Below, piece by piece: positions 7,814-17,172 of a stretch of 64,000 nt of DNA; the first letter of the stretch is position 1; the number at the start of each line of letters is the position of its first letter. The notes beneath the pieces were generated by a model that ran no database searches, was not told the origin of the DNA, and saw only the letters and a program-made list of their open reading frames with translations. The stretch lies in the NCBI GenBank assembly GCA_016714085.1, contig JADJNW010000007.1:124001-188000 (forward strand), in the 5' to 3' direction. The DNA is from Saprospiraceae bacterium (GTDB lineage Bacteria; Bacteroidota; Bacteroidia; Chitinophagales; Saprospiraceae). Both the position numbers and the translations under genes were made by a program.

Positions 7814-9961
7814 TCAAGATGCAGCCCCATCAATCAATTGTAAAAACTCGTCTTCGGTCAAAATTTGCACCGTACCCAATTCTTGCGCTTTCTTGAGTTT
7901 GGAACCAGCGGCCTCGCCTACCACCAAAATATTGAGATTGCTGCTCACCGCGCTAATGTTTTTCGCACCGAGAGATTCAGCCTTTTCTTGCGCTTCCTTG
8001 CGACCCATTTTTTGCAAAGTACCTGTAAATAAGATCGTTTTCCCTGCAAATGGGCCTTCGGTGACGCGCGCTTTCGGTCGATCTTCGTCGGTTTGCTTCA
8101 AATTCACACCCAATGCTTCCATTTCTTCCAGCAGCGCGATATTTTTTTCATTTTGAAACCAAAGCATCACATTTTCAGCGACAATCGGGCCGACATCCTT
8201 GATATGGGTAAAATCTTCTAATGTCCAGTTTTTTAAATCCAAAACGTGCTGAATTTCAGCTGCTAACAGTTTAGAAACTTTTTTACCAAGATGGTGAATG
8301 CTCAAGCTATGCAATAATCTTTGAATCGGATTTTGCTTTGCTTTTTCGATATTTTTGCGCAGATTTTCAGCAGATTTTTTACCAAAGCCTTCTAAATCAG
8401 CAATTTGTTCATAATCTAAATTGTACACATCTGCGATGGTTCGAATCCAGCCCAAATCAAAGAAACGCTCAATGATAGACTTGCCCATTCCTTCAATATC
8501 CATCGCATCCTTGGAAACATGAAAAATAATGCGTTGCAAATCTTGCGCGCCACAGACACAAGTCGGGCAACGCCAGGCGGCTTCATCCTCTTCGCGCACA
8601 AGCGCGACGGGCGTTTTGGTGTCATTGATCGGGCAATATCTTGGAAACTCAATCGGTTGCTCGCTGCCATCACGCAGTTCTTCCATCGGTTTTACAATAT
8701 AAGGAATCACGTCGCCAGCGCGTTCTACCAGAACCGTATCGCCCAAGCGCAAGTCTTTACTCTTGATAAAGTCCTCATTATGAAGCGAAACCGACGAAAC
8801 GGTGACACCTGCCAACTGCACAGGCTCTAATTTTGCGACCGGTGTAATCGAGCCAATTTTCCCGACTTGATATTCCACATGAATCAACTTGGAAGTCGCT
8901 TGCTTGGCGCGGAATTTGAAGGCAATCGCCCAGCGCGGATGGTGCGCGGTATAGCCGCTTCGTTCCTGGATTTCACGACTATTAATTTTCACCACCATGC
9001 CATCGATTTCGTAAGGATACGTGTCGCGTTTTTCCTGCCATTCGTGACAAAAATCCACCACTTCTTTGATATTCTTGCAAATCTTTCGTTCAACAGCTGG
9101 CACTTTAAACCCCAATTTATCCAGCAAATCCAGGCTTTCCCAATGCGTAGCAAAGCGATTTAATACATTATTTCCATTTTGATCAACGGCGTAGCCCAGG
9201 GTATAAACAAAAGCTTCCATGCCGCGCTGCGCCGCTTCTTTCGGGTCTTTTATTCTTAATCCGCCGGCCGCTGTGTTGCGCGGATTGGCAAACAAAGTCA
9301 AGCCTTGCTCGGCTCTTTGTATATTCATTTTTTTGAATATATCCTTGCGAATCAAGACTTCGCCGCGCAATTCCACTCGAAAAATGCCGTATTCCGAAAA
9401 ATTAGCTTTCAAAGGAATCGAACGAATCACACGAGCATTGGCGGTCATTTCTTCACCCATCACACCATTGCCGCGGGTGGCGGCACGAACAAGGCGATCA
9501 CCCTCATACACCAAAGCGATGCTACCCCCGTCAAACTTGGGTTCTACCGCATATTCAATATCCGCATCTTCCGCAAAACCCAAGAGGCGCTTGATTTGTC
9601 CGTCAAAATCAAATAAGTCTTCTTCGTTATATGAATTCGCCAAAGACAACATCGGCGTGAGATGCGCCACTTCCGGAAATTCTGAGTTCAAATCGGCAGA
9701 TACGCGCTGGGTAGGGGAGTCGGGCGTCACCAATTCAGGATGCGCTTCTTCCAGTTTTTCCAACTGTTTATACAATTGATCGTACTCAAAATCACTCACG
9801 ACGGGATCATTAAGAATGTAATAACGCCATTCATGATAAATAATAAGGCGGCGCAAGCCCTCCATTTGCTGGGCTGTAGGCGTCGCAGCGATTGCGCCAT
9901 CCTGGCTCAAATATTTTTTGGAAAGCTCAAAAAAAGCACGTTGTTCGTCTCTGGTGTACAT
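7814..9961 (-). CDS. ligA: NAD-dependent DNA ligase LigA
   Basis: 715 residues, close to the family norm. It seals nicks with NAD+ as cofactor in replication and repair. Order seen: Ia domain (YYILNDPVVSDFEYDQLYKQL), adenylation domain with catalytic K142 in EPKFDGGS, the TRGNG and FANPRNTAAGGLR motifs, OB fold (LVERAGDVIPYI), a Cys4 zinc finger (CPIND, CPTCVCG), helix-hairpin-helix repeats and a C-terminal BRCT domain (GKTILFTGTLQKMGR). The frame is open upstream to 10141, but MYTRDEQRAFFELSKKY at 9961 is the natural start. The zinc-finger first half reads RYCPINDT, so one cysteine of the usual four is displaced. Confidence 0.97.
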   Translation of the reverse strand: MYTRDEQRAFFELSKKYLSQDGAIAATPTAQQMEGLRRLIIYHEWRYYILNDPVVSDFEYDQLYKQLEKLEEAHPELVTPDSPTQRVSADLNSEFPEVAHLTPMLSLANSYNEEDLFDFDGQIKRLLGFAEDADIEYAVEPKFDGGSIALVYEGDRLVRAATRGNGVMGEEMTANARVIRSIPLKANFSEYGIFRVELRGEVLIRKDIFKKMNIQRAEQGLTLFANPRNTAAGGLRIKDPKEAAQRGMEAFVYTLGYAVDQNGNNVLNRFATHWESLDLLDKLGFKVPAVERKICKNIKEVVDFCHEWQEKRDTYPYEIDGMVVKINSREIQERSGYTAHHPRWAIAFKFRAKQATSKLIHVEYQVGKIGSITPVAKLEPVQLAGVTVSSVSLHNEDFIKSKDLRLGDTVLVERAGDVIPYIVKPMEELRDGSEQPIEFPRYCPINDTKTPVALVREEDEAAWRCPTCVCGAQDLQRIIFHVSKDAMDIEGMGKSIIERFFDLGWIRTIADVYNLDYEQIADLEGFGKKSAENLRKNIEKAKQNPIQRLLHSLSIHHLGKKVSKLLAAEIQHVLDLKNWTLEDFTHIKDVGPIVAENVMLWFQNEKNIALLEEMEALGVNLKQTDEDRPKARVTEGPFAGKTILFTGTLQKMGRKEAQEKAESLGAKNISAVSSNLNILVVGEAAGSKLKKAQELGTVQILTEDEFLQLIDGAAS

Positions 9962-10077
9962 TGAATTATGGACTATTTCAGCGTTAAAAATAAGCAAAGA
10001 TTCCTTGTAAATACAGGTCAAAATATAGAGCCTGTTTGAATTTTTGCTGCAATTTTGTAAATTGTGGAAAAAAAGCA

Positions 10078-10294
10078 ATGAGTACAGTCGTAAATATTGA
10101 TAAAGAAATTTTGGGTGGCACCCCAGTTTTTGCGGGAACACGTGTTCCGATCAAAAATTTGTTTGATTATTTGAAGAAGGCGATTCAATTGAAAAATTTC
10201 TATGGATTTTCCAACAGTAAAAGAAGAGCAGGTAGAACAAGTGCTGGAAATGTCTTATCAAATTAATCGCCGCCTCAACAGAGATTTTACATGA
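10078..10294 (+). CDS. DUF433-family antitoxin, two frame breaks
   Basis: The start MSTVVNIDKEILGGTPVFAG followed by TRVPIKNLFDYL is the typical DUF433 (VapB45-like) N-terminus. The frame is lost near 10173 (TTGAAGAAGG reads as E-E-G with one more G) and again near 10203, after which DFPTVKEEQVEQVLEMSY and NRRLNRDFT complete the family pattern and end at TGA 10292-10294. That stop overlaps the ATG of the toxin gene (ATGA). DUF433 proteins bind DNA and neutralise a PIN-like partner. Two indels in 220 bp mean either poor base calling or decay. Confidence 0.6.
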
Positions 10295-10607
10295 AAATTT
10301 TGCTGGATGAATGCGTTACGCACGAGTTGAAAAAGCTACTCTCTGATTTTGAGGTTGCTACTGTCGCAGAAATGGGTTTTAGTGGACTTAAAAATGGAAA
10401 GTTGCTGAAAGCAACGGAAGAAGCGGGATTTGATATGCTTCTTACAATTGATAAAAATATTGATTATCAACAAAATATTGCCAAATTCCAACTTTTCATC
10501 GTCATCTTTGATGTATTTCGAGCAACATTAAATATTTAGAAGAATTACTGCCTTCTTTTCGACAGCAAATCCTTCTTTTCAGAAAGGACAAGCAATCAGA
10601 AAATTAA
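10291..10607 (+). CDS. DUF5615 PIN-like toxin, one frame break
   Basis: The start MKILLDECVTHELKKLL carries the first acidic residue of the PIN-like site (LLDE). MLLTIDKNIDYQQN carries the next ones (TIDKN), as in Mut7-C/DUF5615 proteins. The 82-residue frame ends at 10539, but one more base near 10521 lets it continue as NIKYLEELLPSF and QQILLFRKDKQ to a stop at 10605-10607, the expected length of about 105 residues. It is translationally coupled to the DUF433 gene. The family is a predicted RNase toxin of type II systems. Confidence 0.65.
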
Positions 10608-10637
10608 AAATCATAATATTTTTTAGAAACCAGAGTA

Positions 10638-12194
10638 TTACTTTGTTCTCAATCGTATCACCGGACAAATCATTTCTTCTAATGATATACCGCCGTGCTG
10701 AAAAGTATTTTTATAATAATTATTGTAATAATTATAATTATTAGGATATAAGAAAAATTTATCCTCCTTCGCAAAAATGAAGGTAGAGCTTACATTGGGT
10801 CGTGGAAGCCCCGCTTTTTCCGGGTCGCGCACTTCGAGTACGTCTTTTCGATCATATTGTAGATTTCTACCAACTTTATAACGAAGATTCGTAGTCGTTT
10901 CGCGGTCGCCCACCACTTTGGAAGGTGTATTCACGCGGATGGTACCGTGATCGGTGGTGATGATGAGTTGTATATCGCGTTCGGCGGCGCGTTGCAGGGC
11001 AGCCCACAAAGGGGAATTGACAAACCAAGAGCGCGTCAGCGAACGATACGCTTTTTCATCGCCAGCCAATTCTTTCAGCACTTCCATCTCCGTGCGCGCG
11101 TGCGAAAGCATATCAATAAAATTATATACGATTGCCGTCAGGTCATTATTCAAATAATTAAAAATATTATCTTGTAACTGTCTGGCGTAGTTGACATTGG
11201 TTACTTTTATGTACTCATGCTTGAGCGGTTTTCGGAATACCCGACGGATTTGTTCCGAGAGTAAATCACCTTCGTGCAAATTCTTACCACCTTCATCGGA
11301 GTCATTTTTCCACCAATCAGAATGATATCTTTCAATTTCAGCAGGCATCATGCCCGCGAAAATCGCGTTGCGACTATATTGCGTGGAGGTCGGCAGAATG
11401 CTGTAAAAATAGTCCTCTTCTTCTACTCGGTACAATTCTGAAATAATGGGCTCGATGACTTTCCATTGGTCGTAGCGCAGGTTATCCAATAACAGCATGA
11501 TGGTTGGCACTTCTTCTTTTAATTGAGGAAAAACCTTGCTGCGCATCAGATTATTCGACATCACCGGGGCATGTTCGCTATTGCGTATCCAATCCATATA
11601 ATTTTTGAGGATAAACTTGGAAAACTCGTTATTCGCTTCGCTTTTTTGCATCGAAAGAATGTCCCACATTTGGGTCGAATTCGATTCGTCAATCTTGATT
11701 TCCCAACCAATGATTCGGCGATAAACTTCCACCCATTCCTCCGTGTTCAAGCCACTTTGAATCCGTAAAAACAGCTCTCGAAATTGTTGCTGATAATCGC
11801 TCGACGTTTTCTCCCGCACCAGGCGCTTATTGTCGATAATCTTTTTGAGCGTCAGTAAAATCTGATTGGGATTTACAGGTTTTATCAAATAATCAGAAAT
11901 CTGCGAACCCAAAGCTTCTTCCATGATGTCTTCCGCTTCGTTTTTGGTAATCATTACCACCGGCATCAAAGGATTATCCGCTTTTATTTTGCTCAAGGTT
12001 TCCAAGCCCGTCAGCCCGGGCATACTTTCATCCAGGAATACTACATCAATATCATTATTGGCTTCACATTCTTCGAGCGCGTCGTAGCCGTTACTCACCG
12101 TAATGACATCATAACCTTTTTTTTCGAGGAACATTAATTGGGGTTTCAGGAGATCAATTTCATCATCCGCCCAGAGTATCTTGATTTTATCCAT
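10638..12194 (-). CDS. porX: PorX: PglZ-domain response regulator of the type IX secretion system
   Basis: 518 residues. The receiver domain (1-125) has ADDE, phosphoacceptor D55 in VVFLDESMPG, MITK and YLIKPVNP. A helical linker leads to an alkaline-phosphatase-like PglZ domain: LLLDNLRYDQW carries the first metal ligand, TSTQYSRNAIFAGMMP the nucleophile region, and TTDHGTIRV the metal-binding D-H. In Porphyromonas gingivalis, PorX with the kinase PorY controls T9SS genes and PorX hydrolyses cyclic and linear oligonucleotides. Its presence agrees with the T9SS cargo proteins in this window. No PorY lies next to it. The gene is intact. Confidence 0.95.
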   Translation of the reverse strand: MDKIKILWADDEIDLLKPQLMFLEKKGYDVITVSNGYDALEECEANNDIDVVFLDESMPGLTGLETLSKIKADNPLMPVVMITKNEAEDIMEEALGSQISDYLIKPVNPNQILLTLKKIIDNKRLVREKTSSDYQQQFRELFLRIQSGLNTEEWVEVYRRIIGWEIKIDESNSTQMWDILSMQKSEANNEFSKFILKNYMDWIRNSEHAPVMSNNLMRSKVFPQLKEEVPTIMLLLDNLRYDQWKVIEPIISELYRVEEEDYFYSILPTSTQYSRNAIFAGMMPAEIERYHSDWWKNDSDEGGKNLHEGDLLSEQIRRVFRKPLKHEYIKVTNVNYARQLQDNIFNYLNNDLTAIVYNFIDMLSHARTEMEVLKELAGDEKAYRSLTRSWFVNSPLWAALQRAAERDIQLIITTDHGTIRVNTPSKVVGDRETTTNLRYKVGRNLQYDRKDVLEVRDPEKAGLPRPNVSSTFIFAKEDKFFLYPNNYNYYNNYYKNTFQHGGISLEEMICPVIRLRTK

Positions 12195-12428
12195 TTTAAA
12201 TTTTTGTTATCTGTTATCTGGCATCTGATAACCTGTGTTCGGTATCCAGATCGCCATTTTTAAATAGTTTTTTATTTGAAATTATTGCCCAATCCTGCTG
12301 CGGTTTTTCACCTTTGCGGAAAATAGAAATTTACGATCAATCTTAACACTTTTTGCCCTTTTTCTTGTTCTAAAAATCGAGCATTGATAATGTCAGCGTA
12401 TATTTAACAATCTGCAATCAAAAATTCC
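12195..12428. repeat. Intergenic spacer with degenerate ATCTG/GATAAC phrase
   Basis: The divergent spacer between porX and the HD gene carries GTTATCTGTTATCTGGCATC followed by TGATAACC and GGTATCCAGATC (12207-12252). The short phrases (TTATCTG, ATCTGATAAC) repeat in both orientations. It is one of several intergenic phrase repeats in the window. Confidence 0.4.
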
Positions 12429-13652
12429 ATGCATCGTAGCAAAAAAATATTGAACGACCCGGTTTATGGCTTTGTGGGCATACCAGATGGCATTGTATTT
12501 GACATCATCGAGCATCCTTATTTTCAGCGCCTTCGCCGCATCAAACAGACGAGCCTTACGCATTATGTATATCCCGGAGCTTTGCATACACGTTTTCATC
12601 ACGCGCTGGGTGCATTTCATCTCACGAATCAAGCCATTGATGTACTCCGTAGCAAGGATGTGGACATCAGCGACGAAGAGGCTGAAGCCCTGCGCATCGC
12701 GATTTTGTTGCACGATATTGGGCATGGGCCTTTTTCGCATACTTTGGAAAACGCGCTTATCCAAGTGCATCATGAAACATTGTCTGTGCTGTTTATGCAA
12801 AAACTAAATGATGAATTTGGCGGCAAATTAAATTTGGCAATCCAGATTTTTTTAGATGAATACCCTAAAAGATTTCTAAACCAATTGGTTTCCGGGCAAT
12901 TAGATATGGACAGAATGGATTATTTGAATCGGGATAGTTTTTTTACAGGGGTACACGAAGGTGTGATTGGTTATGATCGAATCATCAAAATGCTGGCAGT
13001 GAAAGATGGCGAATTGGTAGTGGAAGAAAAGGGATTTATTCGGTCGAGAAATTCCTGATTGCCAGGGCGATTAATGTATTGGCAAGTGTATTTGCACAAA
13101 ACGGTGCTGTCGGCGGAACAAATGCTGGTGCAAACGCTGCGCCGCGCCCGTGATCTTGTTGAGTCCGGCTTCAATCTTCGTGCTACTGAAAATCTTGAAT
13201 TTTTTTTGCATCATCATCTGACGGAGAAAGATTTTGAATCGAAACGGGACGAACTCTTGGATCGCTTTGCCCGATTGGACGATTACGATGTGATGTCCGC
13301 TTTAAAAAGTTGGATGAATGCGGATGATTCTTTGCTGGCTTATTTTTCTAAGTGTCTGATTGACCGTCGTTTGTTTAAATTGGAATTGCGGAATGAGCCA
13401 TTTGAAGCAGATTATATTAAAGAAATTCGCCATAAAACAGAATATTGGGGCGCTTTTTCTTCGGAAATGACTGATTATCTGGTATTTAGCGGTATGGAAA
13501 CGAATAGCGCTTACAGTACATCTAAGGATGAAATCAAGATTTTGCACAAGGACGGGCGCGTGCTGCCGATGTCAGCAACGGCGGATTATGGCATTCAATC
13601 AAAAATTGTGACCAAATATTATTTGTGTTATCCGAAGGAGATTTTGAGATAA
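12429..13652 (+). CDS. HD-domain phosphohydrolase (dNTPase-like), two compensating indels
   Basis: About 407 residues. The HD metal site is seen as TRFHHALGAFHL and ILLHDIGHGPFSH, with a later D in LDMDRMDYLNRDS. This is the arrangement of dGTPase-like (SAMHD1-related) hydrolases. An in-frame TGA at 13056-13058 splits the gene, but adding one base near 13036 and removing one G at 13064-13066 gives YSVEKFLIARRLMYWQVYLH, which is the conserved family sequence. Two compensating errors within 30 bp, both at short homopolymers, favour miscalled bases over a real stop. Substrate unknown; nucleotide triphosphates are likely. Confidence 0.82.
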
Positions 13653-13673
13653 GGAGACGGAGTGACTTAGAGA

Positions 13674-14708
13674 TTAGACTAAGGGTAAAACCTTTGACTC
13701 AAAGCCATTTTCAGCGGCTTCGCGGAATTGGCTGCTGGTTTCAGCGATGGTTTGTCGAATCGGTGTGTATTCAAAATCAAATTGACTAAGGGATTTTTTA
13801 TTTTCATACTCAAACGAGCGCATCGCCAATCGAGCGACTTCCCTCGTAATAAAAGGCTTTTTGCCAAACAGGCGCGAACGCAACCAATCTGCTCGCCAAG
13901 CCAATTGCTGAATGAAAGGCGTTACTTCAATTTGTGGGCGTTTTTTATTCAAATTAGTTGCAATTTCATTCATAATGGTTTGATAAGTAAGGTTTTCTGC
14001 ATTTAAAATATAACGCTCGCCCGTTTTATCGCTTTTCATTAAATGAACCATAAACCGAGCCACATCGCGCACATCCACAAAGCCGGAAGTACTTTTGGTA
14101 TAAAAAGGAAAATTTTTCCAGACAAGTTTAAAAAACTTTAATGGCCCGTCATCCCAGCGCCCAGCACCCAAAATGACCGAAGGATTGACGATCGCAACGT
14201 TTAAACCCTCCGCCAGGCCTCGCCAGGCTTCATTTTCACTCAAATATTTACTAATAGCGTATTCCGAATTGAAATTATTTCGTTCCCATTTTGTTGCTTC
14301 ATTCACAATATTCGACCCCTTAGTGCGCCCAATAGCTGCAATGGAACTGACGTGTACCAGTTTTTCCACTTTCGCGTGAAGCGCCGCGTTGATTACATTT
14401 GCAGTACCATCTACATTGATTTTTCGCATCCGGTCAAATTCGCGCGCATCAAAAGCAACAACCGCCGCGCAATGATATACTTGCTCTACGCCTTGCATCG
14501 CATCTTCCAGCCCAATAATATCAAGCACATCGCACACGACCCACTCAATTTGGTTTACGATATCCGCCACCAAATCCATATTGCTATCTGCCCGCTTAAG
14601 CGCACGTATCCTGGAATAGCCTTCGCGCACAAGATAGCGCAACAAATAAGAACCGAGAAATCCTGTACCGCCAGTGACCAATATTTGCTTATCTTTTATT
14701 TTGCTCAT
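13674..14708 (-). CDS. NAD(P)-dependent epimerase/dehydratase (extended SDR)
   Basis: 344 residues with an N-terminal Rossmann fold (TGGTGFLGSYLLRYL) and the catalytic pattern S in VHVSSIAAIG and YxxxK in EYAISK. FVDVRDVARFM and GERYILNAENLTYQ are typical of dihydroflavonol-4-reductase-like members that act on NAD-linked sugar or carbonyl substrates; the precise substrate cannot be inferred. It is convergent with the HD gene (21 nt) and lies 54 nt downstream of another SDR gene on the same strand, so the two are likely cotranscribed. Confidence 0.88.
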   Translation of the reverse strand: MSKIKDKQILVTGGTGFLGSYLLRYLVREGYSRIRALKRADSNMDLVADIVNQIEWVVCDVLDIIGLEDAMQGVEQVYHCAAVVAFDAREFDRMRKINVDGTANVINAALHAKVEKLVHVSSIAAIGRTKGSNIVNEATKWERNNFNSEYAISKYLSENEAWRGLAEGLNVAIVNPSVILGAGRWDDGPLKFFKLVWKNFPFYTKSTSGFVDVRDVARFMVHLMKSDKTGERYILNAENLTYQTIMNEIATNLNKKRPQIEVTPFIQQLAWRADWLRSRLFGKKPFITREVARLAMRSFEYENKKSLSQFDFEYTPIRQTIAETSSQFREAAENGFESKVLPLV

Positions 14709-14715
14709 AAAGTAT

Positions 14716-14734
14716 CGGCGAGCTTCACTCGCCG
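14716..14734. repeat. Palindrome between the two SDR genes
   Basis: Arms CGGCGAG and CTCGCCG surround CTTCA. It resembles the GC-rich palindromes found inside coding sequence at 20204 and 46812 in style, not in exact sequence. No T-run follows on either strand. Confidence 0.4.
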
Positions 14735-14762
14735 TCCATTTTTCGGTGGATAAAGTCCGCCG

Positions 14763-15548
14763 TTACAAACTCCTTGTCCGGCCGCCATCTACCACCACAT
14801 TTGTGCCGGTGATATAGGAAGCTGCCGGTGATGCCAGGAATGCTGCCACTGCTGCGATCTCTGCCGGTTCGGCGAAGCGCCCCAAGGGAATTTCCTTTTT
14901 CATGCGTTCGGAAACGGTTTTAGAATCTCCATTGCTTTTATTTGCTGCATTTTGGATGATTTCTTCCAGGCGCTCGGTAGCTGTCATGCCCGGTAGTACA
15001 TTATTCACCGTGATGCCGTAGCGTCCCAGTTCATTGGAAAGCGTTTTAGACCAATTGGCTACTGCTGCCCGGATGGTATTGGAGACGCCCAAATTGTCTA
15101 AAGGCGCTTTTACAGAAGTGGAAATCACATTGATCACGCGGCCGTAACCTGATTTTATCATCCCTGGCGAGAAAGTCTGCGCCAGTAACTGATTGCACAA
15201 TAAATGCTTGTGAAATGCTTTTAAAAACGCTTCCGAAGTCGCTTCTACAATCGGGCCACCTGCCGGGCCACCTGTGTTGTTCACCAAAATATGAATCGTA
15301 CGCTCTGAGGCTAAGCCTTTTACTTTCGCGCTTAAGTCTTCTAAATCAGCATAATCTGCTACCAAAAACTCATGATCCTGCCCTTCCTGTCGAGGCAACT
15401 CGTGCAGCACTTGCGCCATTTTATCTGCCGATCTCGAAACCAGAATTACATTTGCACCCAGCATCGCCAATTCTATCGCTATCGCTTTGCCAATGCCTTT
15501 GCTGCTGCCGCCAACAAACGCATTTTTGCCTTTTAAATTTAAATCCAT
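14763..15548 (-). CDS. SDR-family oxidoreductase with atypical active site
   Basis: 261 residues with the classical SDR frame: cofactor loop GGSSKGIGKAIA, NNTGGP, the serine region INVISTS, and the C-terminal ASPAASYITGTNVVVDGG. Where the catalytic YxxxK should follow, the sequence reads NLGVSNTIRAAVANWSK, so the tyrosine and lysine are not in their usual places. This variant occurs in a subgroup of 3-oxoacyl-ACP reductase-like SDRs (from memory); either another residue does the chemistry or the enzyme is altered. Function beyond reductase-like is not assignable. Confidence 0.85.
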   Translation of the reverse strand: MDLNLKGKNAFVGGSSKGIGKAIAIELAMLGANVILVSRSADKMAQVLHELPRQEGQDHEFLVADYADLEDLSAKVKGLASERTIHILVNNTGGPAGGPIVEATSEAFLKAFHKHLLCNQLLAQTFSPGMIKSGYGRVINVISTSVKAPLDNLGVSNTIRAAVANWSKTLSNELGRYGITVNNVLPGMTATERLEEIIQNAANKSNGDSKTVSERMKKEIPLGRFAEPAEIAAVAAFLASPAASYITGTNVVVDGGRTRSL

Positions 15549-15598
15549 TTTTCTTTTTTGAAATTTTCGGCTAAATTTAGTGTATTTAGTGAGAAGGT

Positions 15599-15667
15599 GA
15601 GGAGCTTAGGAGCTTATAAGTTTAGAGAAATTCAACTTCAAAACTTATAAACCAACTTCCAAACCTC
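15599..15667. repeat. Intergenic inverted phrase repeat
   Basis: A purine-rich arm (GAGGAGCTTAGGAGCTTATA to 15623) faces a pyrimidine-rich arm (15641-15667), with TTATAAGTTT and AAACTTATAA exactly complementary. It lies in the leader of the 3-hydroxyanthranilate dioxygenase gene. Confidence 0.5.
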
Positions 15668-15695
15668 GAATATAAAACCTCCAAACTTTAAAATT

Positions 15696-16211
15696 ATGCC
15701 ACTAATCAAACCATTTAACATCAAAAACTGGATTGAAGAAAATCGTCATTTGCTCAAACCTCCCGTTGGTAATCAACAAATTTATAAAGGTAACGACGAC
15801 TATATCGTAATGGTGGTGGGCGGCCCGAACGGTCGCAAGGATTATCACTGGGAAGACGGTGAAGAATTATTCTATCAACTCGAAGGCGACATATCTCTAA
15901 AAATTATCAATGAAAATGGCGAACCCGAGACTATTCCTATCCGCGAAGGCGAAATGTTTTTATTGCCTCCGCGAATTCCGCATTCGCCGCAACGCCCCGC
16001 CAATACTGTAGGAATCGTGATCGAGCGCTACCGCAAGCCCGGCGAAATGGACAAATTGATTTGGTTTTGTGAAAATTGCAATCACCAACTCTACGAAGCA
16101 AGCTTTGCTTTGAAAGATATTGGCACCCAAATTAAAGAAGCTATTCAGGGATTCATGGCGTCCGAAGACTCGCGCACCTGCAAAAATTGCGGCACGGTGA
16201 TGATGCCATAG
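15696..16211 (+). CDS. nbaC: 3-hydroxyanthranilate 3,4-dioxygenase
   Basis: 171 residues, the bacterial family length. This cupin enzyme opens the ring of 3-hydroxyanthranilate to form the precursor of quinolinate in tryptophan degradation or NAD synthesis. Iron ligands fit H51, E57 (HWEDGEELFYQ) and H96 (PRIPHSP). The C-terminal rubredoxin-like iron site is complete as CENC and CKNCG. Other kynurenine genes are not present in the window. Confidence 0.95.
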   Translation: MPLIKPFNIKNWIEENRHLLKPPVGNQQIYKGNDDYIVMVVGGPNGRKDYHWEDGEELFYQLEGDISLKIINENGEPETIPIREGEMFLLPPRIPHSPQRPANTVGIVIERYRKPGEMDKLIWFCENCNHQLYEASFALKDIGTQIKEAIQGFMASEDSRTCKNCGTVMMP

Positions 16212-16225
16212 GGTTACAGTACGAT

Positions 16226-16319
16226 GGTGTTATGGTTCGTAGCGTTAAAACACTGTGTCAAAGATTACTTTCTATTTATATTGCGATCCGTTACCAAAAC
16301 ACGATAACACCCTAACACC
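16226..16319. repeat. Intergenic inverted phrase repeat
   Basis: GGTGTTATGG near 16226 faces CGATAACACCCTAACACC ending near 16319; GGTGTTA and TAACACC are complementary. The AT-rich middle has no ORF. It separates the dioxygenase from lpxH. Confidence 0.45.
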
Positions 16320-16330
16320 AAGTACTATAA

Positions 16331-17128
16331 ATGAATACTTATTTCGCTTCCGATTTTCATTTGGGTGTAAACGCCAAACTGAGCAGCGCCGAGCGCGAGC
16401 GGCAGATTATACGTTGGTTAAACTTTATTAGTAAAGACGCCGAAGCTATTTACTTAGTCGGTGATGTATTTGATTTTTGGTTTGAGTATAAAACCGTGAT
16501 ACCCAAGGGATATACTCGACTTTTAGGCAAACTTGCAGAATTACGCGATCATGATATTCCTATTTACTTTTTTACCGGAAATCATGATATGTGGGTGTTT
16601 CATTATTTTGAACAGGAACTCGGCATCCCGACTTACCGGCAGCCAATTATAAGAGAAATCCATGGCAAAACCTTTTTCATTGGGCATGGCGATGGCTTGG
16701 GCCCTGGCGATCACGGCTATAAATTCATTAAAAAAGTTTTTGCAAATCCTTTCTGTCAATGGTTGTTCGCAAGATTTCATCCCAATTTTGGCATTTGGCT
16801 GGCGAATTATTTCTCCGGCAAAAGCCGCGCATTGTATCCCGAAGCCCCCGGTTTTCTTGGCGAAGACAAGGAATGGCTCGTCGCTTACGCTAATTATAAA
16901 CTTGATATAACGCCGACGGATTATTACATTTTTGGGCATCGACATTTACCAATCGATCATATTTTGAAAAATAAAACAAGTCGTTATATCAATCTGGGTG
17001 AATGGCTACATCATAATTCTTATGCAGTATTTGATGGGAAGGATGTAAAGATTAAGTTTTTTGAAAATGAAGGAGGGAAGGTGTGGGGGAATAAGGGAAA
17101 ACATTATAAGAAATTTGGAAGAATGTAA
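16331..17128 (+). CDS. lpxH: UDP-2,3-diacylglucosamine diphosphatase (LpxH-like)
   Basis: 265 residues of a calcineurin-like phosphoesterase. The metal-site motifs appear in order: ASDFHLG, VGDVFDFW, FTGNHD, IGHGDGLG and FGHRH. It would hydrolyse UDP-2,3-diacylglucosamine to lipid X in lipid A synthesis at the inner face of the cytoplasmic membrane. The ADYF-type insertion (ARFHPNFGIWLANYFSGKSR) is typical of the Bacteroidota form. No lipid A neighbours. Confidence 0.88.
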   Translation: MNTYFASDFHLGVNAKLSSAERERQIIRWLNFISKDAEAIYLVGDVFDFWFEYKTVIPKGYTRLLGKLAELRDHDIPIYFFTGNHDMWVFHYFEQELGIPTYRQPIIREIHGKTFFIGHGDGLGPGDHGYKFIKKVFANPFCQWLFARFHPNFGIWLANYFSGKSRALYPEAPGFLGEDKEWLVAYANYKLDITPTDYYIFGHRHLPIDHILKNKTSRYINLGEWLHHNSYAVFDGKDVKIKFFENEGGKVWGNKGKHYKKFGRM

Positions 17129-17172
17129 CATTGAAATAAAAATCTCGTAAGTATTAGAAAATATGCTTATTT

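Noticed and set aside
8438..8448. tRNA-like T-arm string GGTTCGAATCC
   Set aside because: It lies inside ligA and encodes part of WIRTIADV; no acceptor, D or anticodon arms surround it.
9962..10141. N-terminal extension of LigA
   Set aside because: Sixty residues rich in Tyr/Leu/Phe precede the natural start; no ligase has such a segment.
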